From: Mucilaginibacter sp.
GTDB lineage: Bacteria > Bacteroidota > Bacteroidia > Sphingobacteriales > Sphingobacteriaceae
DNA: 64,000 nucleotides
NCBI RefSeq assembly: GCF_025362475.1
Contig: NZ_JANYGH010000050.1
Span: 20,234 to 84,233, forward strand
Direction of reading: 5' to 3'
The position numbers and the translations under genes were made by a program. Below the pieces are notes generated by a model that saw nothing but the letters and a program-made list of their open reading frames with translations, had not been told where the DNA came from and ran no database searches. Position 1 is the stretch's first letter; every line of letters begins with the position of its first letter. Positions 17,736 through 25,256 of the stretch are shown in pieces.

Positions 17736-19046
17736 TTATTTTTTGAGCAACTCTTCGGTGGTTACCTCATTGCTCAGCAATCTACCAAAAAGTTCCCATC
17801 GTTTTATAGGGTCTTTGGGCGTACCGCCATTTTTTTCTATATAGTTTTTTACCATATCCAAACCGTAGTTATAATTGATTACGTAACTGCGGTATTTTTT
17901 AATAAAACTAATGGATTTGGCAGCCGTTTCATCATTCATCAAACAATATTTGGTAAGATAAGTGGTTGCTTTATCGCGCGACATCGTGTTGTTAATCAAT
18001 CCCCTCGCGGCCTCGTTACGGGCATAATTTAGCGTACCTTTTATGGCAAGGGCCTTAAAATAAAGGTTGATGCCGGCTGTATCCAAACCAGCTAACGGCA
18101 ACAATACGTTTTTAGCAAACTTTACTTTTTCGTCGCCCGGGAAAGCTACTTCAATACCGTAGTTAGCGCTCCCCTCGGCAACTAAACTTTGCGGACTAAA
18201 AAGCGGGTACATGGATACTTCTACCCAACCCTTATCGTGGTACAGATTTTTCTCCAGCAACATATTATACACATGGTGACCAGGGTAGCTTTCATGGCTG
18301 CCCACATCAATTGCCCTGTCAATAAAAATTTTCAGATCGGTATTAATCTGTACGGTGCTTTTATAATTGCCTTTGTACCAGTTATAACCACTCCATGGTT
18401 TATTAGTTACATACTCCAGCGTAAAAGCCTCACCCGCGGGTAAAGTGTAGTGGGCCATAGTGCGTTTGCGGGCTTCGGCAATGGCAGCTTTAATCACCGG
18501 GTCGAGTTTATCTTTCGGGATGATGAATTTATTAGCCAGTTTTTGAAAACGGTCGTTCACCCGGCCTTTACCCGGCAAAATACTATCAAGCAAATTTACC
18601 TGGGATTTAAAATAATCTTCTGTGTAAACAGGTGCAACTACACCAAAAAGTTCCTTTGATTCTTCATCAAAGGGCCTTTCCTCGCCAGAAAAGCTCCTGA
18701 TGCGCCTGCTAAATGCTACCAGCTGATCCATAAGCCAGTTCGCCCTTATTTTATTGGTATCTACTGCTGAGTTAGTGGAAATAATTTTCAACTCATTCAT
18801 TAAAACATTGGTATTGGCCAGCAAACTATCCTTCGGAAACTCCTTTGCAGGTGCTTGCTTCGGCTTCAAAGAATCCGGACCATAGTAGGCGTCTACAAAA
18901 TCAGTATCATATTGACCGATGGCAAGCCCCAACCTAACATACTCAACTGCAAGGCTATTAAGCTTCTTATTTTCCTGTTGCTGAGCCGGATCATGCCCGC
19001 ATGACAACATAAAAAGTATGGGTATAAATAGCAATATTTTCTTCAT
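17736..19046 (-). CDS. DUF885-family lipoprotein, putative zinc carboxypeptidase
   Basis: 436 residues with lipobox MLSC (lipid Cys16). The mature helical protein carries the DUF885 signature HESYPGHH (251-258) and, about 40 residues on, EGSANYGIE (from 291), together a likely metal site with His251, His257 or His258 and Glu291. DUF885 relatives are gluzincin-like peptidases. It is the first gene of the operon with the nucleoside hydrolase and PQQ dehydrogenase. The link between a peptidase and those enzymes is not explained by the sequence. Confidence 0.85.
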   Translation of the reverse strand: MKKILLFIPILFMLSCGHDPAQQQENKKLNSLAVEYVRLGLAIGQYDTDFVDAYYGPDSLKPKQAPAKEFPKDSLLANTNVLMNELKIISTNSAVDTNKIRANWLMDQLVAFSRRIRSFSGEERPFDEESKELFGVVAPVYTEDYFKSQVNLLDSILPGKGRVNDRFQKLANKFIIPKDKLDPVIKAAIAEARKRTMAHYTLPAGEAFTLEYVTNKPWSGYNWYKGNYKSTVQINTDLKIFIDRAIDVGSHESYPGHHVYNMLLEKNLYHDKGWVEVSMYPLFSPQSLVAEGSANYGIEVAFPGDEKVKFAKNVLLPLAGLDTAGINLYFKALAIKGTLNYARNEAARGLINNTMSRDKATTYLTKYCLMNDETAAKSISFIKKYRSYVINYNYGLDMVKNYIEKNGGTPKDPIKRWELFGRLLSNEVTTEELLKK

Positions 19047-19170
19047 GATAAATTGTCCTGTTCAGCGTAAATGTGGAACAAGATAATGATTACATTGTTT
19101 ACGGAGGGAATTGAGTTCTGTATTTATGTGAATCAGAAACAATAAAGCACTGATAATTTGAACGATAAAA

Positions 19171-19247
19171 GGTGAAAAGTGAAAGGTGAAAGGTGAAAGG
19201 TGAAAGGTGAAAGGTGAAAGGTGAAAGGTGAAAGGTGAAAGGTGAAA
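19171..19247. repeat. Heptamer array, 11 x GGTGAAA
   Basis: Eleven contiguous 7-bp units; the second unit is AGTGAAA and the rest are identical. The same motif in the opposite orientation (TTTCACC) fills the right edge of the window. Confidence 0.95.
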
Positions 19248-19280
19248 AGATTTACGAAGTTTTAAAAACTTCGTAAATCT
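19248..19280. repeat. Dispersed 33-nt palindrome, copy 1
   Basis: AGATTTACGAAGTTT pairs perfectly with AAACTTCGTAAATCT across a 3-nt centre, then GGGATTC follows. Related copies at 39683-39720 and 63234-63266 keep the TTACGAAGTTTT core with altered, still paired arms. Confidence 0.9.
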
Positions 19281-19314
19281 GGGATTCTACAGTCTGGCTT
19301 TGAACGCGGGCAAC

Positions 19315-19452
19315 CGACTCACCCCGGCTATGCTACGCTGGCCGACCCTCTCTTCACCTGCGGTGGAAAGAGGGTTAAGAAGTTTTTTTAAGCCCCCTCT
19401 ATGCGCAAAGCGGAGAGAGGGAAGACGAGCGAAGCGATGTCGGGGTGAGTCG
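19315..19452. repeat. Composite palindromic repeat
   Basis: Outer arms CGACTCACCCCG (19315-19326) and CGGGGTGAGTCG (19441-19452) enclose two inner GAGGG/CCCTC hairpins. It is GC-richer than the flanks. The structure resembles the small dispersed palindromes of Sphingobacteriaceae genomes. Confidence 0.7.
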
Positions 19453-19489
19453 ACTCGACGCCGTGTCTTGCAATTAAGCTAAGAACACT

Positions 19490-21160
19490 CTACGCCCAGT
19501 TAAACTCAACTAACTTACCATTCAGTTTCCATTTTTCGGGCAGCATGGTGTCCATCCAATCCAGTGGTTCGCCTAAGGGTTGTACTTTAGCGGCAGCGGC
19601 GAATGCTTTTTTTACAGCGGCCTTTTGTTCGGCGCCCATGGCCTCGGGTTGCCCCGAGACGAATAGTGGTGCACCACTTTCTGCCAATAGTTGAAGCCAT
19701 TGTTTATTTCTCGCCCATTCAATTTTGGTGGTAAGGCCAACGCAATCCCCATCAACAGCGTAAAATTTATTGTGCTGCGGTAAGCGGAAAGCCAATGTAT
19801 TTACGCCCATTTTACGCGTTCTGCCCCATTCATTCCCGCTGGTATCATCCCCTATCCTGCACATTTCAAATATGCCCGCACTTAAATGACTCATGGTGTT
19901 ACAACCAATCACATAAATGCCATCACCCGCTGCCTCACGGATGGAACGATATAGGTGGAGGATGATCTCGGCTGTGGTCTTACTTCTGTCGTTAAAATTC
20001 CAGCCGGGCGACGTAATGCTATCCTTCATATCAAAACCCCAGCGGCCAGTAATATCATAGGTGCTAAAATCATGCTTCACCATCTCATAGCCCCACTCCT
20101 TGTAAAAATCAAAGTTGCGTTTAACGCGTTCGATATTTTCAGGGATGGTTGGATCGAGGGTTGGATTTTTAGGATCGTCTCTGCCGGGGATCTTTGGAGC
20201 CAGTAAACTTGCTTTTTCATCATGACGGGCACAAAGCGGACGCATCCACAAACCTGGGCGCATACCCAGCTTTTTGATCTCATCGCCCAACAGGTGCATA
20301 TCCTTAAATTTATCATTGGGTTTAGAAAAATCATCATTCCAGCCGCCGTCGCCGGGTAATAAGGGCGAGTAGTTAGCCCAGCCGGCATCAATTACAGAAA
20401 ACGGCTTGTTATTGGTATCGGTAACCAGCTCGCTCATCATGGCAGTGGTTTGCTTTATCAGGTCGAAATTATTGTTACCATAAGCAAAGTACCAGTCATT
20501 AATACCATAAATTGGCTGTTTGGGCAAACGTGGCTTTTCGCACATGATACCACAAAAACGATGATCGGTACGGAAAGGTGTTTCGCCGGGCAGGCCATGT
20601 GAAGTGACAATATCCGCAGCATGCAACGTACGATTGCCCAGCAATACACCGTTACCGCCAGAATGTGTATCTAAATTAAGATCGAGACTATCAGCACCTA
20701 AACCCCACCAACAAATACTATTAGCGCCCGTTTTTACACCGAAACACGCTGTTTGTTTAGTATCGTGGATAATTACATACCATGGACTTTTACCGCCATT
20801 AAAACCGGTTTTCCATTGCAGGTCGCCATAAGAGCGCTCCCAATGATCACCAAGATACTTTGCTGAAGAAGGTGTATTGTGCTTCCATTTTAAACGCACC
20901 GAATTAAGTTGCTGGGTTGGCGATTGTATATATACCCCTTTTGCATTTCCATTGGCTTTAACCGTAACCTCGATATCCTTATAACTAAATTTGCTGCCGT
21001 TGGTGCTCTTTAGCTTAAACCATTCGGCGCCGGATTGGGCCCAAACCTCATCGGGCAGATTGATGGCTGTTGTTTGGGTTGATGTTGCATAAGGTAATCG
21101 ACTAAATAGTATAGCCGCGCCGGTAGTTGCTGTAAGTTTAATAAAATGTCGCCTTTGCAT
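19490..21160 (-). CDS. Exported clan GH-D glycosidase, alpha-galactosidase-like
   Basis: 556 residues. The N-terminus MQRRHFIKLTATTGAAILFS is a twin-arginine-type signal. An N-terminal beta-sandwich (about 35-215) precedes a TIM barrel (about 218-480) with the clan GH-D pattern: YGINDWYFAYG, FSVIDAGWANY, GLWMRPL, and MVKHDFSTYD with Asp364 as the probable nucleophile; RIGDDTSGNEW holds the probable acid/base (Asp438 or Asp439). Clan GH-D (GH27, GH31, GH36) enzymes are retaining alpha-glycosidases, mostly alpha-galactosidases. The gene stands alone between a repeat island and the HxlR gene. The exact GH family and substrate are uncertain. Confidence 0.82.
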   Translation of the reverse strand: MQRRHFIKLTATTGAAILFSRLPYATSTQTTAINLPDEVWAQSGAEWFKLKSTNGSKFSYKDIEVTVKANGNAKGVYIQSPTQQLNSVRLKWKHNTPSSAKYLGDHWERSYGDLQWKTGFNGGKSPWYVIIHDTKQTACFGVKTGANSICWWGLGADSLDLNLDTHSGGNGVLLGNRTLHAADIVTSHGLPGETPFRTDHRFCGIMCEKPRLPKQPIYGINDWYFAYGNNNFDLIKQTTAMMSELVTDTNNKPFSVIDAGWANYSPLLPGDGGWNDDFSKPNDKFKDMHLLGDEIKKLGMRPGLWMRPLCARHDEKASLLAPKIPGRDDPKNPTLDPTIPENIERVKRNFDFYKEWGYEMVKHDFSTYDITGRWGFDMKDSITSPGWNFNDRSKTTAEIILHLYRSIREAAGDGIYVIGCNTMSHLSAGIFEMCRIGDDTSGNEWGRTRKMGVNTLAFRLPQHNKFYAVDGDCVGLTTKIEWARNKQWLQLLAESGAPLFVSGQPEAMGAEQKAAVKKAFAAAAKVQPLGEPLDWMDTMLPEKWKLNGKLVEFNWA

Positions 21161-21272
21161 AGTAGATGTTTGAATTGGATATACAACATTACTAAAAGGA
21201 TTTAGGGATTTAAAATGATTGTATTAAAATTGGTTGAAAAGGATAAAAAAATCATACAATAAGCCTTAAGGT

Positions 21273-21650
21273 TTACATGGCTTTCTTCCGGCTGGCTACT
21301 ATCCGCTCGCGGTGCTGTATGCCCCATTTCATTAACTCCTCTATCACACTTTTTAATGACCGGCTATATTCTGCAAGCTGATAGGTAACGGTTACAGGCC
21401 TGGTTGATTCAACTTTGCGGGTTAAAAACTCATTCAGTTCAAGCTCCCGCAATTCCTTCGACAAAATTTTAGGGGTGATATCGCCCAATGCCCGCTGAAT
21501 ATCATTAAACCGCAGGGGGCCATTTTGCAGGGCGACTATTAATGGCAGTTTCCATTTTCCATTCAGCACATATAGGGTATCACGCACAGCGTTTATACTG
21601 GCGTTACAGGCTTCGGGGGTATGAATGTGGTTATCTGTAAGTGTTTCCAT
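21273..21650 (-). CDS. HxlR-family winged-helix transcriptional regulator
   Basis: 125 residues with the complete HxlR domain: LNGKWKLPLIVAL at about 29-41, LRFNDIQRALGDITPKILSKELRELE for the recognition helix region, and the wing TRPVTVTYQLAEYSRSL. An N-terminal Cys15 precedes the domain at the usual place for redox-sensing members, though this is only suggestive. It lies back to back with a DoxX-like gene, and a nested palindrome fills the space between, so it probably represses both. Confidence 0.93.
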   Translation of the reverse strand: METLTDNHIHTPEACNASINAVRDTLYVLNGKWKLPLIVALQNGPLRFNDIQRALGDITPKILSKELRELELNEFLTRKVESTRPVTVTYQLAEYSRSLKSVIEELMKWGIQHRERIVASRKKAM

Positions 21651-21659
21651 ATTGATGAA

Positions 21660-21693
21660 CTATCCTAAAGGATACCGCTATCCTTTGGGATAG
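21660..21693. promoter_or_regulatory. Nested palindromic operator between hxlR-type and doxX-type genes
   Basis: CTATCCTAAAGGATA and TATCCTTTGGGATAG are inverted repeats (14 of 15 bases) around a CCGC centre. Each arm is itself palindromic (TATCC...GGATA), so the site could hold two dimers. It begins 10 bp from the regulator ATG. Confidence 0.7.
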
Positions 21694-21720
21694 TAGTATC
21701 TTATTGATAGCAAAGATACA

Positions 21721-21728
21721 TAAGTTTG
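21721..21728 (+). promoter_or_regulatory. Bacteroidota -7 element of the DoxX-like gene
   Basis: TAAGTTTG matches the TAnnTTTG consensus exactly. The predicted transcript would begin near 21733, giving a leader of about 13 nt before the ATG at 21746. The nested palindrome lies 28 bp upstream. Confidence 0.6.
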
Positions 21729-21745
21729 TATAACAAAATACAAAC

Positions 21746-22120
21746 ATGAAAGCTACTAAAATTACTTACTGGGTTACTACTTCTATTATTTCATTAATGA
21801 TGACCTACTCGGCCTTTGCCTACCTCACCAAGCCAGAAATGACACAGGCATTTAAGCACCTCGGTTTTCCCGATTATTTCAGAATTGAACTGGCCATTGC
21901 CAAAGTGATAGCCGCCTTATTACTTCTTGTTCCGGTTTTATCCAAAATAAAAGAATGGGCCTATGCCGGATTATTCATCGTATTTATATCCGCCTTTATC
22001 GCGCACTCAGCCTCGGGCGATCCTGTTGCTATGCGGGTGGCCCCACTTATATTTTTGGCAATATTGGTGGTTTCTTATGTGAGTTGGGGGAAGAAGAATA
22101 AGGTTGCAGCGACAAAATAG
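21746..22120 (+). CDS. DoxX-like small membrane protein
   Basis: 124 residues with four hydrophobic segments (about 8-27, 49-66, 72-88, 95-113) and the DoxX-like pattern MTYSAFAYLTKPEMTQAFKHLGFPDYF near the start (described by region, residues 20-46). Members of this family in Bacteroidota often sit beside HxlR or MarR regulators and are linked to oxidative or electrophile stress, but no enzyme reaction is established for this type. It is probably under control of the divergent HxlR protein. Confidence 0.85.
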   Translation: MKATKITYWVTTSIISLMMTYSAFAYLTKPEMTQAFKHLGFPDYFRIELAIAKVIAALLLLVPVLSKIKEWAYAGLFIVFISAFIAHSASGDPVAMRVAPLIFLAILVVSYVSWGKKNKVAATK

Positions 22121-22199
22121 TAATTGTCATCGCTGAGAATCCCCCAGGGATAAACCTAAAAAAATGGTGATGACCTATGGCAGGCGAGGCTTTTCGTAT

Positions 22200-22278
22200 A
22201 GACGCATATTTGCGTCTCCAGCTATACAGAGCGGATTTACATCGCCGATTTTCACGCGGGAGACGCAAATATGCGTCT
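22200..22278. repeat. Double-hairpin palindrome
   Basis: AGACGCATATTTGCGTCTCC (22200-22219) has an exact reverse complement at 22259-22278. Each 20-bp arm is itself a hairpin (AGACGCA/TGCGTCT), so the element can form either one long or two short stems. Confidence 0.9.
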
Positions 22279-22410
22279 CTACAAAACAACACTAACAATC
22301 AACTACTTACATAATCGTCATTACCAGCGCAGCACGGCAACCTCGAAACATTACAGGGCGAATATGCACAGTTCGCAATTGCTTGCAATGACATATTTGC
22401 AAAAAAACCT

Positions 22411-22509
22411 TTTGTCATCCTGAACGCAGTGAAGGATCTATTCGCAGACTTTACAGGGCGAAGAAGCATGGCGAATAATAGATCCTCCACTGCGTTTCAG
22501 GATGACAAA
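22411..22509. repeat. GTCATCCTGA palindrome, copy 1
   Basis: TTTGTCATCCTGAACGCAGT at the left pairs with the right end, with one extra base and one mismatch over about 32 bp. A related copy lies at 63338-63420. Confidence 0.9.
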
Positions 22510-22576
22510 TCTTTTTAAACATTAATTCATCCGTTGCTGTCCCAGCATTTTATTCCTCGTGACATAACTTATTTAA

Positions 22577-23878
22577 CTAATTAAACCACATCACAAACTC
22601 CGTTTGCTTCTCCGCAACAGTTTTTAAACTGAACTCAAAACCGTGATTCAGCAGGATTTCCCTTGTTAGGGTAAGCCCTATCCCCTGCCCATCTTTTTTG
22701 GTGCTGAAGAATGGTGAAAAAAGATTAGTGCTTTGCTCGGCGGTTATGCCCTTGCCGGTATCAGTGATGATGAGTTTTCTTTCACTGGGGATAAGCGTGA
22801 ATTTCACCAAACCATCACCATCAATAGATTCAATGGCGTTTTTTACAATATTGATCAAAGCCTGCTCTAGCTGCTGTTCATCGGCCCGTATGTTTACGGC
22901 ATCATCGGGCAGGTTAAATTCAAACCTAATTCCCTTTTCTTTGGCTTTAATGTCCATTAAGGTGGCGACAGACTGGATAAGCTTCTGAAGTACCATTGGT
23001 TGTTTATTGGCAGGCGGCAGCTTCACCAAATCGGCAAAGTTGCGCATAAATAAGTTGAGGTTTTGGTTACGGTCCATAGCTACCTGCAATGCATCTTTCA
23101 GTACATCAAACTCATGACCCTCCCAAAGCTGGTGGGTTTTCATAGCCGATTGCATGATGGAATTAACAGGACCAATGGTGTTATTTACCTCGTGCGCCAT
23201 CATCCTGATCACCTTGCCATAAACCTTTTTCTCGGCCGCCAGAATCTCGGCGGTCAAATCCTCTATCATAATAAAATGGCGAGAAAACCCTCTGTCTACA
23301 AAATGCGATTTCTGCAGTTTAAATGAACTTACGCCATCCAGCTTTACTACCACGGTCTCGCCCGATTTTAATGCCCGCATTTGCTCAAATAAGGGGTGCT
23401 CCAATTCATGTATAGAGGTACCATGCAGTTGATCCTCAGCAATTGCCAATAACTGCAAGGCCTTGGGGTTTATCTGCTGTATACGATCATCAAAATCCAA
23501 TATAATGATGCCCGTTGGCGAAGTATAGATCAGTTTTTCTAAAAAGAAATGCTGTTGCTCCTGCCTTGTGCGTTCTGTTCTCAGCTCGTCCATCATCTGG
23601 TTATAAACATCAATCAGCGCATCTACCTCGTGTTTGCCGGTTGATAAAAATTTAACATTGAAATCCTTGTCCTTTATAGCTTCTACTCCCTGCATCAATA
23701 GTTTTAAAGGGTTTATCAACTGCCGATAAAGCTGTACAGCCACCACAACCGAAATAAGTACAAACGCCTCTGAAGCAATAAAAAAGATCTTGTTTTGGTT
23801 AAAAATAAAGTAGGTGAGCACAAGGATTAGCAGGTGCAGTATTACAACAAATAAAACATATTTAGTCCTCAGCTTCAT
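22577..23878 (-). CDS. NtrY-like sensor histidine kinase
   Basis: 433 residues from the ATG at 23876-23878, which overlaps the end of the upstream response regulator by 17 bp; a longer frame without support begins at 23920. Two membrane segments (about 7-25 and 30-50) are followed by a HAMP-like linker, a PAS domain (about 110-210), a His-box with His229 (MMAHEVNNTIGPV) and an ATPase domain (NIVKNAIESI, ITDTGKGI, FFSTKKDGQGIGLTL). The HEVNN box is typical of kinases that pair with NtrC-type activators. The sensing part has almost no periplasmic loop, so it may sense within the membrane or cytoplasm. It is last in the efflux operon. Confidence 0.93.
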   Translation of the reverse strand: MKLRTKYVLFVVILHLLILVLTYFIFNQNKIFFIASEAFVLISVVVAVQLYRQLINPLKLLMQGVEAIKDKDFNVKFLSTGKHEVDALIDVYNQMMDELRTERTRQEQQHFFLEKLIYTSPTGIIILDFDDRIQQINPKALQLLAIAEDQLHGTSIHELEHPLFEQMRALKSGETVVVKLDGVSSFKLQKSHFVDRGFSRHFIMIEDLTAEILAAEKKVYGKVIRMMAHEVNNTIGPVNSIMQSAMKTHQLWEGHEFDVLKDALQVAMDRNQNLNLFMRNFADLVKLPPANKQPMVLQKLIQSVATLMDIKAKEKGIRFEFNLPDDAVNIRADEQQLEQALINIVKNAIESIDGDGLVKFTLIPSERKLIITDTGKGITAEQSTNLFSPFFSTKKDGQGIGLTLTREILLNHGFEFSLKTVAEKQTEFVMWFN

Positions 23879-25235
23879 CGTATGGTATCTGGTATTTGTC
23901 CAGCCGGCGGTATAGGGCACTTCGCGTAAGTCCCAGGGCCGCCGCGGCTCTGCTTATTTTATTTTTATGGTGATCCATGGCACGCTTTATCATCTCTACC
24001 TCTACCTCCTCCAAAGTTAAAGTGCCTACACCCGGCAACTGCATGTTCCCTTTTTTTACCGGCGATAGTTCCAGTTGCGAGCGAAAATCGTCAATACCAA
24101 GTTCGTCTTTTTTACTTACCAGTATAGAACGTTCCACCAGGTTTTTCAACTGCCTTATGTTGCCCGGTAAAGGTAAAGTTTGCAGCCACTTCATAGCCGA
24201 TGGCGCTACAGATAATTTTGGCCTGTTATAGATCTCTTTTAAATTATTAATAAAAAAATCAACCAGTAAAGTAATATCCTTTGGCCGCTCGCGCAAGGCA
24301 GGCAGATAAACGGTAATCAGATTTATACGATACAACAAATCTTCCCTGAAAGTACCGCGCGATACCATTTCATTAAGGTTTTTGTTGGTGGCACAAACCA
24401 CCCGGGTATCCAGCGTTTTGGTACGGCTGCTACCCAGCATTTCGTAGGTCCTATCCTGCAACACCCGCAGCAGTTTCACCTGGCTGCTGGCATCAAGGTC
24501 GCCTATCTCATCTAAAAATATAGTCCCCTTATTTGCCATTTCAAAACGGCCCACCCTGTCAAACCGGGCATCTGTAAAAGCTCCCCGGATATGGCCGAAC
24601 ATCTCGCTCTCAAACAAAGATGTGGAAATGCCGCCCAGGTTCACCTTTATAAATGGCTTATTGCGGCGCAAGCTATTCTGGTGAATAGCCTCCGCTATTA
24701 ATTCTTTACCAGTGCCGCTTTCGCCCATGATGAGGATAGATGCATCTGTGGTGGCTACCCGGCCAATAGTTTCCAGGATATCCAGCATTTTGGAGTCTTC
24801 GCCTATAATGTGCTGAAAGTTGTACGTTTTATCCAATTGCTTGCGGGTACGATGCTCCGTTTTTTTATCCTGCAGATCAAGCAGGGTTTTAACCGACTGT
24901 AAAAGGTGCTCGTTGTTCCATGGCTTATTAATAAAATCATTGGCACCCAGCTTCATTCCTTTTACAGCCAGTTCGATACTTCCCCAGCCGGTTATCAGCA
25001 CCACCGGAATAGCGCTGTTAACCTGTTTTATCTTTTCAAGCAAATCCATCCCCTCCCGGCCCGAAGTATCGATAGAGAAATTCAGGTCGAGAATGATCAG
25101 TTCAGGACTTTTTTTCTTTATGATCTTAATGGCCTCAGCGGGCTCTTCGGTACTTAACACATCATAACCCTCGCTTTTTAGCAGCAACAAAAGCGAGGTA
25201 CGTACAGCAATATCATCATCAATAACCAATATCAT
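23862..25235 (-). CDS. NtrC-family sigma-54-dependent response regulator
   Basis: 457 residues: receiver domain (1-120; Asp50 phosphorylation site, Lys104), AAA+ domain (about 140-375) with Walker A GESGTGKE (171-178), Walker B GTIFLDEIGDLD, and a C-terminal Fis-type helix-turn-helix (NKISRAAAALGLTRSALYRR). The sigma-54 contact loop reads GAFTDA (218-223) instead of GAFTGA, a change I recall as common in Bacteroidota. Phosphorylated, it should drive sigma-54 promoters; a good one lies before the first gene of this same operon (31337-31352), so autoactivation is likely. Confidence 0.95.
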   Translation of the reverse strand: MILVIDDDIAVRTSLLLLLKSEGYDVLSTEEPAEAIKIIKKKSPELIILDLNFSIDTSGREGMDLLEKIKQVNSAIPVVLITGWGSIELAVKGMKLGANDFINKPWNNEHLLQSVKTLLDLQDKKTEHRTRKQLDKTYNFQHIIGEDSKMLDILETIGRVATTDASILIMGESGTGKELIAEAIHQNSLRRNKPFIKVNLGGISTSLFESEMFGHIRGAFTDARFDRVGRFEMANKGTIFLDEIGDLDASSQVKLLRVLQDRTYEMLGSSRTKTLDTRVVCATNKNLNEMVSRGTFREDLLYRINLITVYLPALRERPKDITLLVDFFINNLKEIYNRPKLSVAPSAMKWLQTLPLPGNIRQLKNLVERSILVSKKDELGIDDFRSQLELSPVKKGNMQLPGVGTLTLEEVEVEMIKRAMDHHKNKISRAAAALGLTRSALYRRLDKYQIPYDEAED

Positions 25236-25256
25236 AATTGCAGGTTAATATCGTAA

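Larger units (their letters stand above)
19047..19489. repeat. Repeat island, no gene
   Basis: This 443-bp gap is almost all repeat: the GGTGAAA heptamer array (19171-19247), a 33-nt hairpin (19248-19280) and a long composite palindrome (19315-19452). One short open frame inside (19300-19482, plus) is made of the palindrome and is not a gene. Confidence 0.8.
22121..22576. repeat. Repeat island, no gene
   Basis: This 456-bp gap holds three palindrome families in a row: the GACGCAAATATGCGTC element (22200-22278), a degenerate GTCATTGCGAGG-type copy (about 22317-22393) and the GTCATCCTGA element (22411-22509). Short frames inside it are products of the repeats. Confidence 0.8.

Noticed and set aside
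19300..19482. 60-residue plus-strand frame
   Set aside because: Falls inside the composite palindrome and is Arg-rich only because of the repeat's GC content.
22299..22490. 63-residue minus-strand frame
   Set aside because: Made entirely of two palindromic repeats.
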